Of a DNA stretch of 64,000 nt, positions 43,901-52,259 are shown piece by piece. The notes beneath the pieces were generated by a model that did no database searches, had not been told where the DNA came from, and saw only the letters and a program-made list of their open reading frames with translations. The translations under genes and the position numbers were made by a program. The stretch is from Nematopogon swammerdamellus (taxonomy: Eukaryota > Arthropoda > Insecta > Lepidoptera > Adelidae). The stretch spans positions 10,075,395-10,139,394 of the forward strand of contig OX336345.1 of the NCBI GenBank assembly GCA_946902875.1, in the 5' to 3' direction. The first letter of the stretch is position 1, and the number at the start of each line of letters is the position of its first letter.

Positions 43901-46900
43901 ATCGAGAGTACACAGTGAGCCTGGCGTATGACGTGGCACAAGCGAGACAGAAGTACGCGTTCAGCGACCACTCGGACTTGGTGGCGCGTCGCATGGGCTT
44001 CATACCACTGCCTCTCGGAGTCGTCATCACCAGGGTTCTCGCGCATGCTGTCAAAATGGACGGGTAGGGTAATGTGCATACCAACCTCACAAATCAAAGC
44101 GTTGAGCTGTACCTTTTGTAAAATTTATTTTCAAGCGCAATAAAGATTTGAAATCACATCTTACAAACAGCTCAAACTGAAGATGTTATTGAGTGTCAAA
44201 TGAAGTGGCAACAGTTGATCGGGATGGCAAACGCCTCACTGTCGTGTTGTTTATTTAAATTTTGTCTTAGTTCTTCGGATGGTACTGATTCTATCGCCGA
44301 GACAACCGCGAGTGGGGCAGTGACATGTTGAGCATGTCTGGAATGGTGTGCCGGCTGTCTATAAAAAAGCGGTCGGACCCTGTTTATGTACCGATTGTCA
44401 GTATGACTACGACGACCCGGCTCCAACGATCTGCCACTTACCATATAAAAGAAAATATTTGAATTATTTCAATGTTACATTTGACCCCAGTGGGGGCAAT
44501 TTTTAATACATTTCGAAAATGTCTTCTAGAGTTTATGAAAAATAATATTCTCTAATTTCGTACCAAATTTCAACTTGATAGGATCAACCGTTCAAAAGTT
44601 ATACGACCCTGTGACAGACAGACCAACGGACGCACGAGTCAGACCATGTGTTCCGTTTTCACCTCCTTGAGGTACAGAACCTTAAATGATAAAATAATCA
44701 TAAAGCCGCGTTTCCTGCGAATGTTTTTAGGGGAACCCAGTAAAGTAGGGGTATCCAGTACGGGACCGTATTACTAAGCGTATTTTCGAAATATGACACA
44801 GAAACATCGAAACATTGGGGTGTGGCCATACACATTTGTATGAAAACAAATGTTTTTGTGTAATGTTTCGAAAAAACATGCGCAGGAGACGCGGCTTAAC
44901 ATTTCATGTCATAATTTTTCTCTACTGTCTTCTCATAAATTTAATTTCCTAAATTGTAGACATATCAAGATAGGAATCCCATTCTCATACTTAATTGAGA
45001 AACATGCAAAGAGTGAGTATGTGTATGTTTCAGGTTTCCGACCATACTCCTCATGTCGATAGCTTACCTCTGTCTCATATCTGTGCGAGTGCTCGTGTCC
45101 ATAGTGATTCTGGGCAAGGCGTGCGATCTTATCTCTCAGTATCAGTTAGAAAAGGATGCACTACACACACCTAAAAAGTAAGTTTGATCTTTCGCTGCCA
45201 TGAATGGACACATCTCTCACATAAAATACTCAGAAATACAATATACAGTAAAACCCGCTTAACACTATCCCGGTTAATACGATTTCCCGCATAATACGAT
45301 CTTTTGTGCCGGTCCCATGCTCTACCTTAAATTTACGAAAAAAAAATTCCACTTAATACGACCCCCAATCCGCTTAAAACGATCTTTTTTGACGACGTAA
45401 GGTCGCCGAGCGAGTGAGGCTCGCTCCTAGCGCCGCGCGCCTAGTAAGTGGTCCTATACTGACAGAAAAAGCTCATACAATTTGCACAAACCTTGCAAAT
45501 CACTGACTTCTCAGGCTCGAGCGGATGTATCTATCGATTTGAATGTCGCAATGGTATCGTGCACCGCCAAATTTCTGGCGAATCGAAATCGGTCAACTAA
45601 GAAGACTCCGATACTTGGAAAAAAACAGTCCTTCCAACTCTGATTAAAGATTACGCTCTTCGAGACATATTCAATGCTGACGAGTTTGGGTTGTTTTTCA
45701 AACTGATGCCAGACAAAACGTTCTTATTGACGATTGCGAATATTTATTTCTGTGAGAAATACAATAAACAGATTTTAAAGTGTATACTTTGTATTTTAAC
45801 TCTTCCCGCTTAAGACAATTTCCCACTTAAGACGATTTTTGCGCCCGTCCCCTTGAGAATTGTATTAAGCGGGTTTTACTGTAGTTTTTATTGTATTAAG
45901 CCCTAAAAAAATATAAAAAAAAAAACAATATAATTTTGTCAAAGGAAATTTCGGTGTGATTATTTTAAGAAATATAACACATTTTTAGGGAAACGAAAGA
46001 ATGGTCACCAAAAGAGCACATCAGCAAATTGATAGAAGCAGAACCTCTACCAACGAAGAGGCATATTAAATTGAAGTTTGAAATTCCTGAAAATGTTACA
46101 ATGGTAAGTGTAAACTATCATACAATTCAAATGGTGTCTGTCGCCTGCTTGTTTGTGAAGGAAGGTGTGGATCTAAGCTTACGATGGCTTCACCGAACAT
46201 ATCCGGGCCCATCGGCAGTAGAGGAGGGTATTAATCGAGGCCGGGACTAGCGAGTGGCCACTCTAAATTTCCCGCGCATGCTTCACGTTTCGGCTCGCTT
46301 CAAGCCCTCGTCAGCTAGTCTGCGTTGACTAGGACGCGGGGAAACCACCAGTCCCGCTCTCGACCTCCCTCTCTCTACCTATCCATATTCTGTAGGATGC
46401 TTCCAGTGACGTTTTCGAAGCTCTCTCCATATATGAGCTTAGCGTCGATCTTGGGAGCCCTAGATTCTTGAAGAGACTGTAGAGCGACTTCGCTGGTAGT
46501 CCCCTTGCTCCGACTTCCACAGCGAAGAGATCAGTCTTGAATCCGTTTCTCACAATCCGGTCTACTAAGTTGCAGTACTTGTTAAGTTTGATGTTGTGGT
46601 CCTTCGGTATGTTACTTTCCCATGGAACTGTAAGTTCAACAAGTACTACATGCTTTGTCGCTTTTGAGAATATGAGTATATCCGGTCTTAATGCTGTGGT
46701 ACAGATTTCCGAAGGCATTTGGTAATGCTTCTCATGTGTGTCCATCAACAATTCCCAATCCTTTGCTGCTCCCAAAATTGAAGAAGGTTTAGTCCTATCT
46801 TTGGGCAGCTTATTGGCTCCAGGTTTCACAAAGTTGACCTTCTGGAAGCCGCTACTGGTTTGCCCTTTCCTGGTCCGTGCAATTGACAGGTTGATGGCCT

Positions 46901-49900
46901 CTCTGATGATTTGGAGGACTTTATCATGACGGTAGGAATACTGGCCTCGCTCAAGTAGTATTTTGCATCCGCATAACAAATGTTTGGCCGTGCCTACGAA
47001 CTCCTTACATGACGGGCATAGTTTATTTGTAGATTTCCCCCATCTAACTAGGTTACTCGGGTCGGGGAGAGTAAGCTGGAATGCATTTAAGTAGAACTTA
47101 AGCAGCTCAGGGGACCAGTTGTATATTATGGATTTCCACTTCAATGCAGGAGGGATGCAGAAGTCACCCACTGTTAGCCAATCATTCTGCATTTCTAGGT
47201 TTAAGGCGTGAAGTTTGAAGCCTTGTTCCATGTCCTCCTGAGCAAAACCTTTCAGTATTTCTTTATCAGACTTTGCTGTTTCTATGCCCAATCCAGATCT
47301 ATTGGTGCGTGTACCAACTTGGAATGATTTGTAGAAGTCGAGTCTCGATTCCAGTTCATCTGATAGTGATGTGTTGGGTAAGGCTTGAATAGCGCTATCA
47401 TTGGAGTCTTTGAGTATACATCGTTTGGCTATTCTCGCCTTTTGATAAAATATCGACGGTTTCTTAATGTTCAGTCCAAAGTTATTGCGAGATCTGTATA
47501 GCGTTGACGAGTCAGCCGGGTGAGCCAGTCCAAACCATGATTTCAGGAATCTGGTCACATACGAGTCTAATTTAGTCAGGTTTTGCTTTGTGAAGTCGTA
47601 GACGAGAAATGGCCATGAAAGTTTTGATGTCAGGTAGTTATCGTAAATCCATGCCTTTTGTGTACCCAGGAGGGGAAGATTGTCAGTTTGGCGGAGGCTC
47701 TCTTCGAAAAGTTGGACAATGTCATCAGTAGGATGCTCCTTTCCTCTGCTGGTGATCCTTTTGCCCAAGAATTTAAAAGGAGCTTCATCAGCCACGGTTG
47801 CGATTGGTTTTCCGGCTACTGTCAAACCTGGATTGCTCGAGGTAAACTTTGAACCTTTCCTGGTTAAGCTCAAACAGTAGCACTTCGCTGGTTTTATCTT
47901 CATCCCTTTGGTCCATTCACAATAGTCATCCACCACCTTAAGAAGCGACTGATTTTGTTTTGGATTGCGGGTTAACAGCGTAATATCATCCGCAAATGCC
48001 AGGATGGCCGCCATATATGTGTCTCCATATTTGAACCTGTATCCCCATTTCTTTTCTTTTACGACAAGCGTATCAATTAGAATGTTGATAACAATGTTAA
48101 ATGTGACAGGAGAGAGGCAGCAACCCTGGAAAAGTCCTATGCCGTAACGAATTTCCGGTGTCTTCTCCGTTTCGCCTTTTACTTGTATTACAAAGGAAAG
48201 TTTTTTGTAGTAGGAGGCTATTATATTACAGATCAGAGGTGGCACATTATACCACTCTAGCGCCTTTAATAGTAACTCATGGCGCACCGAACCGAAGGCG
48301 TTTTCAAAGTCTAACCACGTGGCAGTTAATTGTCTCTCATTCTTCCTTGCATCTCTAAGACATTCAGTCAGCAAAGAATTATGTTCGAGGCACCCTGCAA
48401 CTCTTGGGAGAAAACCTTTTTGGTACTTCTTCGGTAAGTAGTCGTTGGTACACATGTGTTTGAGTAGTCTGGCCTGTATAATGGAGAAGAATATTTTCGA
48501 AATTGTGTTCGTAAGGGCTATAGGTCTAATATCCTTGGGATCAGTAACTTCTTTCTTTTTTGGTAGAAGAACAAACACGGCTTTACCAAGACAGTCTGGC
48601 ACTTCTCTGTTCGTCCAAATTCTTTTGTAGATGTTCAACATGTGTTTCCGCACTGATGGACATTTTTTGTATATGATGTATGGTATGCCATCGGGTCCCG
48701 GGGCGGAACTATTTGGTTTCCTTTTTATGTGGTATTCCAGCTCTTCCATCGTCGGTGAATCAGCATCAAATGCTAGAGCAGGTTCTTTGGGTTTTGGAGC
48801 TGGTGGATCCCTGTAAGTTATATCTGCCTCCGGGGTGGTATATGTGGATTTAAAGTAGTTGAACATCTCGTCCGTACTTAACCTAATTGCACCCTGCTGT
48901 TCCTTAAAAGCTTTTTTGGCGAAATAAAAGGGCGCACAAACACACTAAGTGGCGTGGCGTAAAAAAAATGGAGGGAACTACTGACATGGCACCTAGTTCT
49001 TCCGGTGTTATGGGCTGACATCACGGATGTTGTAGGTGATTTAGCCAACCGTGTCAGTTTCCATAAAAAAAAAGTCGGCGCTGTCTTGCCTTGGACTCTC
49101 AATCTCAAGGTCCGAGGTGGGATTCTGGCCGACATGCACCAATGAGTTTTTTCTGATGAAAGAATTTACATGCATTCCTACACCTGCTGCTTCACCATTT
49201 AGAACCGGTGGTGAAAACTGTAGGTTCCTTCCCTTGCCCCTTACTAGGTGGTAGGCTCAAATTGTAGCCGACTGGGTTGGTACGACCGTACTGGAGGGTT
49301 CCGGTATGGCACCTATCTTCTTGCAGGTGATATTGGCTGGTCGGAGCATGTGCTCTGGCCCCTCTGGGTCAGCCACCAATTTTGAAAGAATTCAATATAC
49401 AGAGTGTTTCAGGATAGGCTTGAGAAACTTCATGAATAGAAAGTACTCATTATTAGAAGAAAAAAATCCCTATAACTCAAATCGAAATTCCGTATTTTTT
49501 TTTTCATACAAAAATAGAAAATAGCAATGAAAACACAATGGACAGTGAGTATGGGGAGATTTGGCAACAGTGCTATCTAGGTCTAGGGAGTGCAATGACC
49601 TAGTCCAGTCCCCTTTGTCTTTTGATGTCATTCAAATTGAAGTGTTTGGAATTTACTTACATGCAGTTCAATTCTACTAGTATAAGCATGTAAATTAGTC
49701 ATTTTATTTTTGATTTAATAAAGGCTTTAACCGTCCACCAAGTCTCGATGAAACGATTTTCACTAAAAAGTACTATAAAATGACCGAATCTGAGAAAAAG
49801 TTTCAGAGCTTTTAGTCTTCAAATATGGACCCCTTTCGAACCCTGAAGTTAAGAAACCCTATCCTGAAACACCCTGTATAGAATTGAATTATCGGTTAGT

Positions 49901-51169
49901 CGTGGGATGTAGCTGACGAGCTCATTTGACAACAACACACTAATAGTTAGAATTTAAATGATACAATTCTATACTAAAATGTTCTCCCAGTAATGTATTA
50001 AATAATTGTGTGGTCTCCTGTTATTACATTATCTGGTATCGGCAGGTGGAGCCACTTGTGGATGCCTCCGTGGGCGCGGCTGCAATCTTCTCCAACAGCG
50101 CCATCGACTTGAACGGCGTCTGCTATCTGAGCTCTGACAAGTTAGACCAGGAGGTGAAGCAGGAACCCGACGACTATGATCAGGATCAAGTAACTTTTTG
50201 TATACACCTTAATTTTTTGTAAAGTGCTGTGTTTTTTTATGTCAACGGGCATGATTGGCTATAGACCGTTCACAGTTATTTTACCTCTAGCCATCATGTT
50301 GGCTAACCTGAGCTCTGTGTTGCCATAATTGGTTCGTACTATTTCCCTGTACGAAATATTTGAATATATTTTTAGAATAGAATAGAATAGGAACTCTTTA
50401 TTGCACACAAATTGAAAGAAGAACAGTACACGGCAAGAAACAAGAAATGCAGGAGTAAAACAAGAAAAGGTGGACTTATCACTACAAGTACAACAGGTAC
50501 TTATACATAATTTCCATTACCATGGGTAAAATATTAATAGCAAGTAACCCTTTTTAGGACCGTAGTACTAGTGACAGCAAGTGGTGCCAACCTAGCGGAA
50601 GATACAATGACATGTGTCAGAGGTAAAATAACTGTGAACGATCTGTACATCATGTCCTTGATTTAAGATGTCAGCCCATTAAGCCGCGCGCGACCCTCTT
50701 CCAACCTAGCAACACTGCCATTGATGCGATTATGCTGAATGGACAGAAAGCGTAAAATGTTTTACATAGGCATATCGACCAATCTGAAGTCACACAGTTA
50801 CCAATTCTAAAGAAAAGAAAGAATATTGTTTTGTATGTGACAGATACAAAACAACTGGGTCTGTCATATCTGTCTGTGTGTGGTTGTTTGCATGTGACAT
50901 CATGTGAGTGATGTAGAGGGAAGGGAGGGCCGACGTTTGTTAATGGACTGGGGAATGTGCAGACGGAGGTGAGCAGGAGCGAGCCGGACATCAAGCTGGC
51001 GGCGGAGAGCGAGTCGCCGGAGCCGCGCGGCGAGGAGCGCTCGGGCGCCGCGGCCGGCTCGCCCGAGCCCGCCGCCGGTGGCCGCATCAAGCGTCGCTCC
51101 GAGTCCGAGCCCAACCTAGTCAATGCCGCCGCTGCCGCCGACGAACACTACACCGACGACACTGATTGA
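37918..51169 (+). CDS. Tapt1: TAPT1 family membrane protein (N-terminus not found)
   Basis: Multi-pass protein of the TAPT1 (transmembrane anterior posterior transformation 1) family, linked in vertebrates to cilia and axial patterning. Nine exons join in phase: 37918-38182, 38795-39108, 39552-39649, 40269-40507, 43875-44063, 45034-45177, 45989-46103, 50046-50189 and 50963-51169. Together they give 571 residues. Family signatures: ELTRGYLLEHDEERF, RLFSAFGQDTIDALFWTATE, GVIPH, FQATTLNVAVNSNNKSLL, FVELKGSVFKKFDKSNLF, VKHAFITRFNEIPS and RRMGFIPLPLGV. Several hydrophobic membrane segments are visible, e.g. FILLVCSVLMCYI. The tail is acidic/polar and ends SEPNLVNAAAAADEHYTDD. The first exon here starts mid-codon (phase 1 needed), so at least one upstream coding exon is missing. 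Introns contain SINEs, a LINE and DNA elements. Confidence 0.93.
39832..40066 (+). mobile_element. 5'-truncated SINE copy
   Basis: Starts in the end of the tRNA-related head (CCGACTGTTGAGGCTGACTG), runs through GGTGGTAGGGTTTAAC and GTGTAGCCGACAGGACCAAA to GGTTCCATAAAAAAC. It lies in the Tapt1 intron between 39649 and 40269. Confidence 0.78.
40795..41075 (+). repeat. Dispersed repeat family C
   Basis: AAAACCGGTCAAGTGCGAGT at the left; ACATGTTTCTTATATGGGGA, CTCTGTGAAAATTTCAACCG and GCTATTACGGTTCCAAAGAT in the middle; and AGACAGACAGACAG...TAGGGTTAGTAATA at the right. The same family is split by the LINE fragment inside both hAT-like elements. Confidence 0.65.
41535..41870. other. GC-rich low-complexity island in a Tapt1 intron
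   Basis: Runs of GGTGCGGTGC, GCGGCGGCGG and a repeated CTCCTCCGCGCCGCGCCGC. Open frames on both strands (41502-41947 +, 41422-41745 -) are Ala/Arg/Pro-rich and have no domain. It could be an internal CpG island or promoter; no transcript is defined. Confidence 0.45.
42072..42205 (-). mobile_element. SINE 3' module, left half of an inverted pair
   Basis: In plus orientation GACACGGTGGCAACATCACC to CGGCTTCACTGAACTGGACG-GAAA. The tRNA head is missing. It faces the copy at 42227-42369 across about 20 bp. Confidence 0.75.
42227..42369 (+). mobile_element. SINE 3' module, right half of an inverted pair
   Basis: ATAGTTTGTATTTTCCGTCC, GTGTAGCCGGCACGACCAAA, GGGCTGACATCACGGATG, ending TTTACATAAAAAAA. 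The head is absent. Confidence 0.78.
42370..42455 (+). repeat. Dispersed repeat segment (CGCCTTTTACGACATG block)
   Basis: CCTCAGTCGCCTTTTACGAC, GCACGGGGAGAGATGCAGTG, then CCCACACGG. The same block is present at 63290-63385 and, inverted, in the BEL/Pao leader. It begins exactly at the A-tail of the preceding SINE module. Confidence 0.75.
43030..43417 (-). mobile_element. Full-length tRNA-derived SINE
   Basis: T-run, then the inverse of the 3' module (TTATGGAAACTGACACGGTT), middle (TTCATTCAGTGCGGTGGTAC) and head (GAATCCGAACCACGGTCAGC ... CACCACTGAGCTATCGAGG). It lies in the Tapt1 intron between 40507 and 43875. Confidence 0.83.
45246..45881. mobile_element. Deleted pogo/Tigger-type element
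   Basis: Terminal inverted repeats CAGTAAAACCCGCTTAA...TTAAGCGGGTTTTACTG with TA on both sides (45244-45245, 45882-45883). Inside on the plus strand (about 45630-45720) is a transposase remnant: IKDYALRDIFNADEFGLFFK and LMPDKT, matching the first catalytic block of pogo-like transposases. Only 636 bp remain, so most of the transposase is lost. It lies in the Tapt1 intron between 45177 and 45989. Confidence 0.85.
46200..48945 (-). mobile_element. LINE with restriction-like endonuclease, antisense in Tapt1 intron
   Basis: The open frame and 3' flank of an endonuclease-bearing LINE fill the left two-thirds of the Tapt1 intron 46104-50045. The 3' boundary is somewhere in 46110-46328 and is not marked by a clear A-tail. 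On the 5' side the frame is open to about 48943, and a SINE module begins at 48970, so the element is 5'-truncated or interrupted there. Confidence 0.8.
46329..48866 (-). CDS. LINE reverse transcriptase with C-terminal RLE-type endonuclease
   Basis: 845 codons without a stop; the frame is open a further ~25 codons upstream (AKKAFKEQQGAIRLSTDE), so the true start is missing. Reverse transcriptase motifs: APGPDGIPY (55-63), ATWLDFENAFGSV (182-194), GLFQGCCLSPVTFNI and FADDI (291-295). A zinc-knuckle CPSC..H....C lies near residue 620, followed by RPDILIF and VELTVPWE near 725-750, which fit the PD-(D/E)xK restriction-like endonuclease of the R2/NeSL/Hero/R4 group. I do not assign the clade. The uninterrupted frame suggests a young copy. 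Confidence 0.88.
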   Translation of the reverse strand: MFNYFKSTYTTPEADITYRDPPAPKPKEPALAFDADSPTMEELEYHIKRKPNSSAPGPDGIPYIIYKKCPSVRKHMLNIYKRIWTNREVPDCLGKAVFVLLPKKKEVTDPKDIRPIALTNTISKIFFSIIQARLLKHMCTNDYLPKKYQKGFLPRVAGCLEHNSLLTECLRDARKNERQLTATWLDFENAFGSVRHELLLKALEWYNVPPLICNIIASYYKKLSFVIQVKGETEKTPEIRYGIGLFQGCCLSPVTFNIVINILIDTLVVKEKKWGYRFKYGDTYMAAILAFADDITLLTRNPKQNQSLLKVVDDYCEWTKGMKIKPAKCYCLSLTRKGSKFTSSNPGLTVAGKPIATVADEAPFKFLGKRITSRGKEHPTDDIVQLFEESLRQTDNLPLLGTQKAWIYDNYLTSKLSWPFLVYDFTKQNLTKLDSYVTRFLKSWFGLAHPADSSTLYRSRNNFGLNIKKPSIFYQKARIAKRCILKDSNDSAIQALPNTSLSDELESRLDFYKSFQVGTRTNRSGLGIETAKSDKEILKGFAQEDMEQGFKLHALNLEMQNDWLTVGDFCIPPALKWKSIIYNWSPELLKFYLNAFQLTLPDPSNLVRWGKSTNKLCPSCKEFVGTAKHLLCGCKILLERGQYSYRHDKVLQIIREAINLSIARTRKGQTSSGFQKVNFVKPGANKLPKDRTKPSSILGAAKDWELLMDTHEKHYQMPSEICTTALRPDILIFSKATKHVVLVELTVPWESNIPKDHNIKLNKYCNLVDRIVRNGFKTDLFAVEVGARGLPAKSLYSLFKNLGLPRSTLSSYMERASKTSLEASYRIWIGREREVESGTGGFPAS
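48970..49073 (+). mobile_element. SINE 3' end fragment
   Basis: GGAGGGAACTACTGACATGG, GTTATGGGCTGACATCACGG, TTTCCATAAAAAAAAA. It abuts the truncated end of the LINE. A further diverged SINE middle/3' segment follows at about 49185-49345 (GAAAACTGTAGGTTCC, ACTAGGTGGTAGG). Confidence 0.72.
49400..49876. mobile_element. MITE with ~19-bp inverted ends and TA duplication
   Basis: Starts CAGAGTGTTTCAGGATAGG and ends CCTATCCTGAAACACCCTG. TA lies at 49398-49399 and 49877-49878. 477 bp, no transposase. It lies in the Tapt1 intron before exon 50046. Confidence 0.8.
50263..50644. mobile_element. Short element with ~26-bp inverted ends
   Basis: AGACCGTTCACAGTTATTTT-ACCTCT at the left is mirrored by AGAGGTAAAATAACTGTGAA-CGATCT at the right. 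The interior holds a GAATA microsatellite (50374-50391) and AT-rich sequence. The target duplication is unclear. It lies in the last Tapt1 intron. Confidence 0.68.
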
Positions 51170-51194
51170 GCTGCAATACACTTTTTGTATATAA

Positions 51195-51200
51195 ATTAAA
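51195..51200 (+). terminator. Tapt1: Candidate Tapt1 polyadenylation signal
   Basis: ATTAAA 26 bp after the Tapt1 stop, followed by a T-rich stretch. Use of this site would give a very short 3' UTR. Confidence 0.45.
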
Positions 51201-51295
51201 GTTATTTATTTTTTCCTTTTTGTTTTATTTCTTATCGTGATAAACTCATAACCAGTACTTATGGTTATAGGGATATAGGGTTTTAATATCAAGGC

Positions 51296-52250
51296 ACGCT
51301 GACCATCGAGAAGGAAATGACATAAACACTGAGTATACAACGCTGTTGCAGCACTGTCTCACGACTGCCTTCCTCCTGTGGAACGGTGATTACTATATGC
51401 AGAAGGATGGTATAGCCATGGTGTGTCCCGTTGCTCCAGTCGTTGCCAACTTGTTTGTGAAGTTCTTCCAGCAGGAAGCACTCTCCACTGCCCCCTTGAC
51501 TCTTGAAATCTGGCTGCGTCGACGTCGTCTTCACCATATGGACACATGGCCGCACTGAGCTGCAAAGGTTCCTGGATCATCTCAACAATATACATCCACC
51601 TATTCGCTTCACGATGGAGGTGGAAGAGCCGGCGCATACAAATAGATAGGTACCCGGAAGCCTCTTCACACATCCATACAGATCAGCTGAACTCTGTGGT
51701 CAGGTCTCTAATGTTGAACGCAACGCACATGCGATGCCCCCATCAGCATTGGCCAAACGAAACGCAGCATTCATATCTGAGCAGTACTTACAGAAGGTGG
51801 ACAAAACTCAGTCTGTCATCGTTGAGCATGTTGACTCTGGAATGCAGCGCCAGCACAGGATAATTAGGATTCGATGAGATGAAAATTGTGGCCATTGAAA
51901 AATGAATTTCCACGCATCATCCGTGCGTCCATCGAGATCACGAAGCATGCCATTTTCAACAAAGAAGACTGCTACAGATTATCTCTGGTATGTATGGATC
52001 CCGTGAAGAAGGGCAGGTCTGGCAGTGTGCACCATCAGCAGCAAGAAGACACAGTTAAATAAAACATTCTGTTCCTCGGCCGAGGTGAGGAACGCAGCCC
52101 ACTGCATGCATACCCTCAGCAGTTTTCACAATCTTTGCAGCCGCGCGCGCATGCCAGGTAGTGTTCTGTCGTTCGGCAATCGCCCTGAATCATTTTTCTC
52201 AGGAAGGTGGATTGCACGCGTTAGTCTGAAACATCTGAAAATAGTTCGCT
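51296..52250 (+). pseudogene. Penelope-like element remnant
   Basis: Frame pieces resemble Penelope reverse transcriptase: LLQHCLTTAFLLWNGDYYMQ and KDGIAMVCPVAPVVANLFVK (51345-51470). Then come frame-shifted GRTELQRFLDHLNNIHPPIR (about 51545-51610) and QLNSVVRSLMLNATHM (51690-51735). The catalytic YxDD block is disrupted and frames change several times, so it is dead. It begins about 125 bp after the Tapt1 stop. Confidence 0.72.
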
Positions 52251-52259
52251 AATACTAAA

